NCBI GenBank assembly: GCA_030672885.1
Contig: DAOVFN010000048.1
Location: 1 to 6,125, forward strand
Source: Candidatus Aenigmatarchaeota archaeon
GTDB taxonomy: Archaea; Aenigmatarchaeota; Aenigmatarchaeia; QMZP01
Length of the DNA: 6,125 nucleotides
Direction: 5' to 3'
Positions 1 to 4,435 of the stretch are shown here, in pieces. The notes below the pieces were generated by a model that ran no database searches, had not been told where the DNA came from, and worked only from the letters and a program-made list of their open reading frames with translations. Made by a program: the position numbers and the translations under genes. Position 1 is the first letter of the stretch; the number at the start of each line of letters is the position of its first letter.

Positions 1-41
1 GTACAGCATCGAAGAGTCAGGCCTCTTGCTTGCCTAGCAGG

Positions 42-50
42 ATTTATAAC
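42..50 (+). promoter_or_regulatory. TATA box of the aRF1 gene
   Basis: An ATTTATAAC box stands alone in an otherwise mixed stretch. By the usual archaeal spacing of about 25 nt, transcription would start near position 73. That leaves a short leader before the ATG at 110, or about 10 nt before the ATG at 83. No other promoter candidate is visible between 1 and 82. Confidence 0.55.
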
Positions 51-109
51 CATCATTCTAACAGATAACAGTCTGGACTACAATGGACAGCAGAATACGG
101 GGGATTTGC

Positions 110-1318
110 ATGAAAGACAAGGAAAGCCAACTCAGGGCCCTGGTAGAGGAGCTCGGCAAGATACGGGGCAGGCACACCGAGCTCGTGACGGTTTACATAC
201 CCGCGGGATTCAACCTGAACAAGGTAGTCGAGCAGATAAGGTCAGAACAGGGCACTGCACAGAACATAAAGAGCAAGCAAGTCAGGAAGAACGTGGTGGG
301 GGCGCTGGAGAAGATACTCCAGCACATGAAGCTGTATAAAAAGACGCCGGACAATGGCCTGGCCATATTCTCGGGCAACGTCTCAGACAGGGAGGGTGTG
401 ACCGACCTCGAGATATGGGCAGTGGAGCCGCATGAGTCCATAAGGACAAGGCTCTATTGGTGCGGCCAGAACTTCATAATGGAACCGTTAAGTGACATGA
501 TAAGGGAGAGGGAGATATACGGACTGATAGTCCTTGACAAGTCCGATGCGACAATAGGCATAGTCAAGGGGAAGAAGATAGAGAAGCTCAAGGAGATGGA
601 CTCCCTGGTACCGGGAAAGACAAAGGCAGGGGGCTGGAGCCAGGCCAGGTATGCAAGGGTGAGGGAGGGCCTGCTCAATGACTTCCTCAAGAAGATTGGC
701 GAGGTAGCGTCGTCTAAGTTCAGGGAATACAGCGACCTGCAGGGAATCATAATAGCAGGACCGGGGCCCACAAAGGAGCAGTTCGCAGAAGGGGAGTTCC
801 TCAACTATGAAATCAAAAAGAAGGTCCTTGGCGTGGTCAACACATCATATACAGGGGAGTATGGCCTCAGGGAAACATTGGAGAGGGGCAGGGACCTCAT
901 ATCAGAGGCGTCGATAATAAAGGAGCAGCGGGTGCTTGAGAGGTTCTTTGACGAGTTCGGCAAGGACTCCGGGCTGGCTGTGTATGGTTTCAAGGAAATT
1001 GTGGAGGCGCTGGAGTCAGGCAACATGGAACTCCTTATATTGTCAGAGGGTTTTGACTGGGTCAAGGCAGGGTTTGAGTGCAGTTGCGGATTCAAGACAA
1101 CCAAGGCTCTGGACAGGCAGCAGCTTGATGAGCAGAGATGCCCTGAGTGCAACTCCAGGATGGAGGTCACGAGCGAGAAGGAGCTGACAGAGGAGCTCAT
1201 AAAGCTTGCAGAGAACATGTCCACCACTGTTGAGATTGTGTCATCGAATGTCGGGATGGGGGAGCAGGTAAAGGAGCTTGGGGGAATAGTCGGTATCCTG
1301 AGGTACAAGAAGAGGTGA
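110..1318 (+). CDS. prf1: Peptide chain release factor aRF1 with variant GGQ loop (GGW)
   Basis: Class-1 release factor, expected to read all three stop codons in the ribosomal A site and trigger peptidyl-tRNA hydrolysis. Numbering is from the ATG at 110 (402 aa, close to the usual archaeal length). The N domain carries NIKS at residues 52-55 and the YxCxxxF motif (YWCGQNF, 116-122), both stop-codon recognition elements. The middle domain has VPGKTKAGG, but the invariant catalytic Gln is Trp (GGW at 174-176, TGG at 635-637), followed by SQARYAR with a Gln at 178. The C domain has GPGPTKEQF and a zinc-type CxC...CxxC set (Cys324, 326, 344, 347). I prefer the ATG at 110 because family members begin shortly before the first helix and a weak GGGGGA lies just upstream. 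The ATG at 83 would add nine residues (MDSRIRGIC). The gene is monocistronic and convergent with nop5. Family assignment is firm; normal catalytic activity is uncertain because of the Trp. Confidence 0.93.
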   Translation: MKDKESQLRALVEELGKIRGRHTELVTVYIPAGFNLNKVVEQIRSEQGTAQNIKSKQVRKNVVGALEKILQHMKLYKKTPDNGLAIFSGNVSDREGVTDLEIWAVEPHESIRTRLYWCGQNFIMEPLSDMIREREIYGLIVLDKSDATIGIVKGKKIEKLKEMDSLVPGKTKAGGWSQARYARVREGLLNDFLKKIGEVASSKFREYSDLQGIIIAGPGPTKEQFAEGEFLNYEIKKKVLGVVNTSYTGEYGLRETLERGRDLISEASIIKEQRVLERFFDEFGKDSGLAVYGFKEIVEALESGNMELLILSEGFDWVKAGFECSCGFKTTKALDRQQLDEQRCPECNSRMEVTSEKELTEELIKLAENMSTTVEIVSSNVGMGEQVKELGGIVGILRYKKR

Positions 1319-1345
1319 AGTGTTTGCATCTCTCTGGTGGCTGGC

Positions 1346-2434
1346 TTATGTGACTTGCCTTGAGCGGATTCTCCTGGCCTGCTCATCGAGCTCCTTTTTC
1401 ATTTTCTCTCCATCGTCCCTGCTAGAGAAGTTGTCAATCCGGGACGCAAGGCTTATCTTGGAGGACACGAGCCTGGCCATCTTGCCCCTGAGCTCCCTGG
1501 GCGCTGCCTGTATCAGGGGATGGCCAAAGAGCACGCCGTACTTAGGGGCCTTTCCCTCGCCCCGGATGTGCCGGAAAAGGGCCTTCTCGGCACCCAGGAG
1601 CTGTATGGTGCTCGAAGGGAGCTTGGACAGCTTGTCGAGGCCACCCACAAGGACAAGCAACCTGGCCGCCAGGGAAGACCCGGCCACAGCCGATGTGTTG
1701 GGGATGGCGGTCCTGGTTATGTTCTCAAGGTATTTGCTGAGCCGCTTCCTGGTAGCGTAGAGGCCCAGCAGGCTCTTGGAAAACGCCTGGAGCTCCTCTA
1801 TGTCGTGTTCTGAGAAATCCATGCCGGACGACCTGCCTGCCAGCTTCGCAAGCTCACTGTCCTCAAAGGATTCCCTTCTTCCGTGCCTGGCCACCAGCTC
1901 GACATATCTTTCGTGGCACTGTATCTTTGAGCTGGCCTCTGGGAAATGGAGGCCGTACCACTCCCTCAGTTTCTCAGAGAAGACATTGAGCTCCTTTTCA
2001 AGCTCATCCATGACAGATGCCACGCGCATGATTATCTGGTCGCGCTTCTCCCTCCTGAGCTCGGTCTTTGTCAATTCGATATTGACCTTGGAGAGTATCT
2101 CGTTCAGTTCGGCCTGGGAGGACACCCATCTCAGGTCAAGGGCCAGCTTCCTGTAGGAGCTCTGCATGGTCTCCTCTCCCACATGGTCCTTTTTGCGGAT
2201 GCATGTCATTCCTTTTACCTGCTTGTCCTTGGACCATACAAGCTCCCTGTAGCCCTTCTTAGAGAGCTCACTGATTATATCGAGTTCCTCCGGAAGGATT
2301 TCGCCTGACCTGGATTTTCTCAGCCTGCCCGCTATGGCATCGGGCTTCTTGGGAAAGAGCCTGTATTCTATGGGTTTGCCTGAACTGTCAAAGGCAAACA
2401 CTCCCAGTATCCCTGTGGCAAGGTGAGCTCTCAT
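1346..2434 (-). CDS. nop5: Nop5 (Nop56/58 family), C/D-box sRNP scaffold protein
   Basis: Core protein of the archaeal C/D-box small ribonucleoprotein. It bridges L7Ae-bound guide RNA and the methyltransferase fibrillarin for 2'-O-methylation of rRNA and tRNA. The 362-aa product starts MRAHLATGILGVFAFD, matching the family N terminus. A charged coiled-coil-like middle follows at roughly residues 110-230. The diagnostic Nop domain includes GAEKALFRH (281-289) and KYGVLFGHPLI (298-308), and the tail is basic. The open frame continues upstream to 2545, but that part lies inside tRNA-Leu(UAG), so the ATG at 2434 is the start. The gene begins only 22 nt after the tRNA 3' end with no separate TATA box at a sensible distance, suggesting a shared transcript. 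The fibrillarin gene, a frequent neighbour in other archaea, is not next to it here: the downstream neighbour is aRF1, convergent, 27 nt away. Confidence 0.93.
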   Translation of the reverse strand: MRAHLATGILGVFAFDSSGKPIEYRLFPKKPDAIAGRLRKSRSGEILPEELDIISELSKKGYRELVWSKDKQVKGMTCIRKKDHVGEETMQSSYRKLALDLRWVSSQAELNEILSKVNIELTKTELRREKRDQIIMRVASVMDELEKELNVFSEKLREWYGLHFPEASSKIQCHERYVELVARHGRRESFEDSELAKLAGRSSGMDFSEHDIEELQAFSKSLLGLYATRKRLSKYLENITRTAIPNTSAVAGSSLAARLLVLVGGLDKLSKLPSSTIQLLGAEKALFRHIRGEGKAPKYGVLFGHPLIQAAPRELRGKMARLVSSKISLASRIDNFSSRDDGEKMKKELDEQARRIRSRQVT

Positions 2435-2456
2435 ATATATCAATCCATGTGTTTGA

Positions 2457-2645
2457 TGAGGGGGGCCGGACTTCCGAGGAAGGTGGCTGGAACAAAGTGG
2501 AAGCCATCTCCTTTTTGCTTGAGCTTTTTCCTGAAAAAAGCTCATTTCGAACCGACGAAGGCACTAAGCCACAGGGTCCTAAGCTTGGCATCACAGGTTC
2601 TAGGAACCTATAATCCTGCCCCTTTGACCACTCGGGAACCCCCTC
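2457..2645 (-). tRNA. tRNA-Leu(UAG) with two introns (30/31 and 59/60)
   Basis: The 5' end is at 2645 and the discriminator A at 2457; no CCA is encoded. Removing a 30-nt intron (2585-2614) and a 75-nt intron (2471-2545) leaves an 84-nt type II tRNA. Its acceptor GAGGGGG/CCCCCUC is perfect. The anticodon stem is CAGGG/CCCUG with loop CUUAGGA (anticodon UAG at 2579-2581). The T-stem is GUCGG/CCGGC with loop UUCGAAU. Intron 1 splits the anticodon stem between 30 and 31 and shows a textbook BHB: central helix GGCA/UGCC, bulges GG|A and AA|G, then a 10-bp hairpin inside the intron. Intron 2 has central helix UUCG/CGGA with bulges AA|A and AG|U. The D-arm and variable arm match the neighbouring tRNA-Leu(CAG). 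Intron ends are predicted from these folds. Confidence 0.93.
2471..2545 (-). repeat. T-loop intron of tRNA-Leu(UAG), short form of a Leu intron family
   Basis: This 75-nt intron at 59/60 folds into two hairpins. The first is GAGCUUUUU paired with AAAAAGCUC. The second has a GGAG...CUUCC base and UGGCU/AGCCA upper stem closing a loop of the form UUCCANUUNNUUCC. The intron of tRNA-Leu(CAG) has the same order of elements with compensatory changes in the stems and conserved loop and linker (AAAAGGAG). The two are therefore homologous, and the RNA shape appears to be kept. Confidence 0.8.
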
Positions 2646-2671
2646 TGTCTGATGTATATGGTTGCGTCGCT

Positions 2672-2681
2672 GGTTTTAAAT
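2672..2681 (-). promoter_or_regulatory. TATA box of tRNA-Leu(UAG)
   Basis: On the - strand a TTTAAAACC box lies about 31 nt upstream of the tRNA 5' end at 2645. This is the spacing seen for the other tRNA genes here. Confidence 0.5.
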
Positions 2682-2707
2682 CAGTATGCACCATGCAGCT
2701 CCTAAAT

Positions 2708-2719
2708 ACACTCGAGTGT
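2708..2719. promoter_or_regulatory. Perfect 12-bp palindrome ACACTCGAGTGT (possible operator)
   Basis: The 165-bp gap between the two tRNA-Leu genes (2646-2810) holds this perfect palindrome and a 7-bp inverted repeat at 2757-2776 (CCACTGG/CCGGTGG with one G-T pair). Neither can be tied to a gene. The rest of the gap shows only the tRNA-Leu(UAG) promoter and the T-rich stretch that follows tRNA-Leu(CAG) on the - strand. Confidence 0.2.
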
Positions 2720-2810
2720 TGTTGGTTAGGCATACTTCAAAAACATGCGGCATTATCCACTGGTTAACCCCGGTGGTTTTAGCTTTGTGTGGTATATTTT
2801 AATAAAAGTA

Positions 2811-3044
2811 TGTGGGGGGCCGGACTCTCGCCAGCATCTTTCAAGAAGATGCTGGAGCCAGAAGGAGTTGCCCACTCAATATTGTTCGGGGCAACTTCCA
2901 TTTACTGGAAGCAGGTTGGAATGAAATGGAAACCTGCTCCTTTTGGCCCACGGCTTTTCTTGAAAAGGCCGTGTTTCGAACCGACGAAGGCACTAAGCCA
3001 CTAGGCCCTGAACCTAGCCCCTTTGACCACTCGGGAACCCCCAC
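2811..3044 (-). tRNA. tRNA-Leu(CAG) with a 150-nt T-loop intron
   Basis: The 5' end is at 3044 and the discriminator A at 2811, without encoded CCA. Removing one intron at 59/60 (2825-2974, 150 nt) gives an 84-nt type II tRNA. Acceptor GUGGGGG/CCCCCAC is perfect, anticodon stem CUAGG/CCUAG closes loop UUCAGGG (anticodon CAG at 3008-3010), and T-stem GUCGG/CCGGC closes UUCGAAU. The BHB central helix is UUCG/CGAG, with bulges AA|A and AG|U. The inner helix is replaced by hairpins abutting both sides, so the motif is relaxed. Unlike its UAG partner it has no intron near the anticodon. The intron is almost twice as long as the mature exon total. Confidence 0.93.
2825..2974 (-). repeat. T-loop intron of tRNA-Leu(CAG), long form of the Leu intron family
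   Basis: The 5' half repeats the two-hairpin core of the tRNA-Leu(UAG) intron with changed but complementary stems (CACGG/CCGUG and CAGGUU/AACCUG), a conserved AAAAGGAG linker and a UUCCAUUUCAUUCC loop. About 75 further nt form two more hairpins, GUUGCCC/GGGCAAC and CCAGCAUCUU/AAGAUGCUGG. The extra block could be a later insertion into the shorter intron. I see no protein-coding potential in it. Confidence 0.8.
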
Positions 3045-3071
3045 AGACCAGATTGCGGGTGTTGCCGCAAG

Positions 3072-3081
3072 CCGATATGCA
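3072..3081 (-). promoter_or_regulatory. Possible TATA element of tRNA-Leu(CAG)
   Basis: On the - strand TTGCATATCG lies about 32 nt upstream of the 5' end at 3044. A stronger TATATAT stands at 3101-3107, just after tRNA-Glu, but is about 60 nt upstream. If that one is used, the precursor would carry a leader containing the TTGCGG/CCGCAA inverted repeat (3053-3070). Which is used cannot be decided from sequence. Confidence 0.35.
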
Positions 3082-3109
3082 ATCTTAGGGTTTCGCCAAT
3101 ATATATGAA

Positions 3110-3321
3110 TGCTCCCGGCGGGATTTTCACGCTGCTGCCTGCTCCATTGCCTGGGAGCAGGCCGGTAGAGGGTATGGCATGCAGACTTGCGTCCGAAGCC
3201 CTCTGCGGTTTGAACCCGCGTCACAGGCTTTCCCTGCTCTCACTGTTCCCTCGTGGGAACTCGAATCTTTCGAGCCGAACCCGAAAGGCCTGGATCCTTG
3301 ACCGGACTAGACGACAGGAGC
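3110..3321 (-). tRNA. tRNA-Glu(UUC) with two introns (37/38 and 59/60)
   Basis: The 5' end is at 3321 and the discriminator A at 3110; no CCA is encoded. Removing introns at 3230-3281 (52 nt) and 3124-3208 (85 nt) gives a 75-nt tRNA. Acceptor is GCUCCUG/CGGGAGC (one U-G), anticodon stem CAGGC/GCCUG has loop CUUUCGA (anticodon UUC at 3283-3285), and T-stem GCGGG/CCCGC has loop UUCAAAU. The anticodon-loop intron has central helix CUUU/AGGG with two G-U pairs, bulges CG|G and AA|A, and inner helix GUUC/GAGC followed by two hairpins. The T-loop intron is a canonical BHB: outer T-stem, central UUCA/UGAA, bulges AA|C and AA|U, inner CGC/GCG. Confidence 0.94.
3159..3208 (-). repeat. Conserved 5' part of the Glu T-loop intron, copy also in tRNA-Ser
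   Basis: The first 50 nt of the 85-nt intron match the first 50 nt of the tRNA-Ser T-loop intron at 48 positions. The segment folds as a GAGGG/CCCUC helix enclosing a CGGAC/GUCUG stem capped by the GNRA tetraloop GCAA. It is followed by a hairpin whose sequence differs between copies (CCUGCUCC/GGAGCAGG here) but whose pairing is kept. The host tRNAs are of different class and sequence, so the similarity belongs to the intron itself. Confidence 0.9.
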
Positions 3322-3342
3322 ATTGCTATGGATATTCGATGT

Positions 3343-3357
3343 TTGTTTATATATATG
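3343..3357 (-). promoter_or_regulatory. TATA box of tRNA-Glu
   Basis: On the - strand an ATATATATAAAC run lies about 30 nt upstream of the tRNA 5' end at 3321. It is the best TATA match in the tRNA cluster. Confidence 0.6.
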
Positions 3358-3387
3358 TTGTTCTGCCAAGGAGGGGTGTTTTGCGGA

Positions 3388-3528
3388 TGGGCCGGGGCGG
3401 ATTCGAACCGCCGATCTTCGCCATTTTGAGCCCTTCCTGGTTTCAGTGAAGGGTTCGTCAAGGCGACGTCCTTTTTGGGCCAATCCCTCCCCGAGGGGAA
3501 GAAGACTAACCAACTAGACCACCGGCCC
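3388..3528 (-). tRNA. tRNA-Val(GAC) with two introns (20a/21 and 37/38)
   Basis: The 5' end is at 3528 and the discriminator A at 3388, without CCA. Removing a D-loop intron (3473-3507, 35 nt) and an anticodon-loop intron (3424-3455, 32 nt) gives a 74-nt tRNA. Acceptor is GGGCCGG/CCGGCCC, D-stem GUCU/GGAC, anticodon stem UCGCC/GGCGA with loop UUGACGU (anticodon GAC at 3457-3459), and T-stem GGCGG/CCGCC with loop UUCGAAU. The anticodon intron has central helix UUGA/UCAA with bulges CG|A and AA|U. The D-loop intron has central helix UUGG/CCAA. Because A and G residues repeat at its ends, three cut positions would give the same mature product. This is the only tRNA here without a T-loop intron. 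Confidence 0.94.
3467..3528 (-). repeat. Duplicated 5' half and D-loop intron, Val(GAC) copy
   Basis: These 62 nt cover the tRNA 5' end, D-arm and D-loop intron. They recur at 3672-3732 in tRNA-Val(CAC) as 61 nt, differing only at the tip of the intron hairpin (CCCCUCGGGG here, CCCAUUGGG there). The two Val genes clearly descend from one intron-bearing ancestor. The similarity falls off downstream, where anticodon stems, T-arms and other introns differ. Confidence 0.9.
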
Positions 3529-3550
3529 CTGGTATTTCTGTTATCGTCTG

Positions 3551-3560
3551 TGTTTAAACC
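3551..3560 (-). promoter_or_regulatory. TATA box of tRNA-Val(GAC)
   Basis: A GGTTTAAACA element on the - strand lies about 28 nt upstream of the 5' end at 3528. It fits in the 40-nt gap to the neighbouring tRNA-Val(CAC). Confidence 0.5.
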
Positions 3561-3568
3561 TGTTTTCA

Positions 3569-3732
3569 TGGGCCAGGGGAGACATTCAGTTCTGCTGGGT
3601 GTGCCATTGTGCTCTTTAGAGTATGCGCCAGCAGCGCATTCGAACTCCCGATCTCTGCCGTGTGAAGGCAGCGTCCTTTTTGGGCCAATCCCTCCCAATG
3701 GGAAGAAGACTAACCAACTAGACCACCGGCCC
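3569..3732 (-). tRNA. tRNA-Val(CAC) with two introns (20a/21 and 59/60)
   Basis: The 5' end is at 3732 and the discriminator A at 3569, without CCA. A 34-nt D-loop intron (3678-3711) and a 56-nt T-loop intron (3583-3638) are removed to give 74 nt. Acceptor is GGGCCGG/CUGGCCC (one G-U), anticodon stem CUGCC/GGCAG has loop UUCACAC (anticodon CAC at 3662-3664), and T-stem GGGAG/CUCCC has loop UUCGAAU. The T-loop intron has central helix UUCG/UGAA with bulges AA|U and UG|U. It is unrelated in sequence to the Glu/Ser and Leu T-loop introns and contains a CUGCUGG/CCAGCAG helix. Without recognising this intron the gene looks broken in its T-arm. It is divergent from the cyclophilin gene. Confidence 0.93.
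3672..3732 (-). repeat. Duplicated 5' half and D-loop intron, Val(CAC) copy
   Basis: This 61-nt partner of 3467-3528 holds the identical tRNA 5' half and a nearly identical intron at 20a/21. The intron forms UUCUUCCC/GGGAGGGA. The splice region has a 4-bp central helix UUGG/CCAA and a 3-nt bulge on one side. On the other side it opens into an internal loop towards the D-stem, so it is a bulge-helix-loop rather than a strict BHB. Confidence 0.9.
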
Positions 3733-3747
3733 GATATGCCAGATGAT

Positions 3748-3760
3748 AATAAATATAAAG
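3748..3760. promoter_or_regulatory. Shared TATA region, cyclophilin gene (+) and tRNA-Val(CAC) (-)
   Basis: Only 48 bp separate the two divergent genes. The single strong AT box reads AATAAATATAAAG on + and CTTTATATTTATT on -. It lies about 26 nt before the cyclophilin ATG (3781), which fits a leaderless mRNA, and about 23 nt before the tRNA 5' end (3732). One box may thus serve both directions. Confidence 0.5.
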
Positions 3761-3780
3761 GAGAAGTTTTAATAAGTATT

Positions 3781-4341
3781 ATGAGACCCGTTGTCATGTC
3801 TGCGCTCGTCCTGGGCATGATTGTGCTGGCAAGCGGCTGCACGCAGACAGGGGATTCGAATGGGAGCGGTGATAGCATGGCCAACGGGATAGCTGTTTTT
3901 GATACGAACCACGGAACATTCAAGGTAGAGATGTTCGAGGACAAAGCACCAAAGACAACAGGAAATTTCATCAGCCTGATCGGGAAGGGTTTCTATGACG
4001 GCATCGTATTCCACAGGGTGATAGACGATTTCATGATTCAGGGAGGGGACCCGAACGGTGACGGGACAGGCGGCCCGGGATACACCATAGATGACGAGTT
4101 CGGGGAGGGCCTGAAGCACGATTCAGAAGGCATCCTCTCGATGGCGAACAGTGGGCCGGACACAGGAGGCAGCCAGTTCTTCATAACGCTGGCGCCCACA
4201 CCATGGCTCGACGGCAAGCATGCCATATTCGGCAAGGTTGTGGAGGGCATGGATGTTGTCAGGGATATAGGCAAGGTACAGACAGACCAGACGAACAGGC
4301 CGCTTGAGCCTGTTGTGATAAACAAGATATCCCTGGAATAA
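3781..4341 (+). CDS. Cyclophilin-type peptidyl-prolyl isomerase, predicted lipoprotein
   Basis: Peptidyl-prolyl cis-trans isomerase of the cyclophilin family, 186 aa. Residues 1-20 form a signal peptide with hydrophobic core and lipobox LASGC (Cys20). A Gly/Ser/Asp-rich linker follows, then the isomerase domain at about 37-186. Family residues are present: FHRVIDDFMIQGGD with Arg79, Phe84 and Gln87; GSQFFIT with Gln132 and Phe134; PWLDGKH with Trp142, Leu143 and His147. The protein should act outside the membrane as an anchored folding helper. The open frame continues upstream to 3475 but would run through both tRNA-Val genes. The ATG at 3781 gives a complete signal peptide and sits at leaderless distance from its TATA box. 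It is a single gene, flanked by divergent tRNA-Val(CAC) and convergent tRNA-Ser. Archaeal cyclophilins are patchy in distribution, and a lipoprotein form is less usual. Confidence 0.93.
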   Translation: MRPVVMSALVLGMIVLASGCTQTGDSNGSGDSMANGIAVFDTNHGTFKVEMFEDKAPKTTGNFISLIGKGFYDGIVFHRVIDDFMIQGGDPNGDGTGGPGYTIDDEFGEGLKHDSEGILSMANSGPDTGGSQFFITLAPTPWLDGKHAIFGKVVEGMDVVRDIGKVQTDQTNRPLEPVVINKISLE

Positions 4342-4356
4342 AATAAGCGCCAGGGA

Positions 4357-4394
4357 CCCAGCTTACGAGAACCTTCCGGCTTCAGCAAGCTGGG
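4357..4394. other. Intergenic hairpin, possible 3' UTR structure or small RNA
   Basis: Between the cyclophilin stop and tRNA-Ser, CCCAGCTT (4357-4364) pairs perfectly with AAGCTGGG (4387-4394). The 22-nt loop can itself fold as GAA-CC around TTCC with GG-C-TTC. No C/D boxes are seen and there is no T-run on either side, so it is neither a clear guide RNA nor a bacterial-type terminator. It could stabilise the cyclophilin mRNA end. Confidence 0.3.
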
Positions 4395-4435
4395 GAGCAA
4401 CTTGAAAATCTTACAGCTTAACAAAGAAAATAAAG

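Noticed and set aside
11..28. Small hairpin AAGAG/CTCTT near the window start
   Set aside because: A 5-bp stem is expected by chance, and nothing else marks a gene end or RNA there.
2435..2545. Upstream extension of nop5 to an ATG at 2545
   Set aside because: The extra 37 codons lie in the T-loop intron and 3' exon of tRNA-Leu(UAG). The family N terminus begins at the ATG at 2434.
2757..2780. Intrinsic terminator (hairpin plus TTTT) on +
   Set aside because: No + strand gene ends nearby, the stem has a G-T pair and the T-run is short. Archaea do not rely on this signal.
2825..2974. Group I or homing-endonuclease intron in tRNA-Leu(CAG)
   Set aside because: At 150 nt it is too short. No group I core or endonuclease frame is visible, and a BHB-type central helix fits at the expected T-loop site.
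3105..3449. Open frame on + containing GRGGFEPPIFA
   Set aside because: This phrase is the well-known translation of the antisense of a tRNA T-arm. The frame runs through tRNA-Glu and tRNA-Val(GAC).
3630..3732. tRNA-Val(CAC) as a pseudogene or 5' half of a split tRNA
   Set aside because: The sequence after UUCGAA does not pair, but a matching T-stem and acceptor strand follow 56 nt later on the same strand with a good splice helix, so it is an intron-bearing intact gene.
3475..3780. Upstream extension of the cyclophilin frame
   Set aside because: It would cross both tRNA-Val genes and remove the N-terminal signal peptide from its proper position.
3240..3971. Long - strand open frame with the repeat GRWSSWLVFFP
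   Set aside because: The repeated peptide is the translation of the two identical tRNA-Val 5' halves with their introns, so it is not a protein gene.
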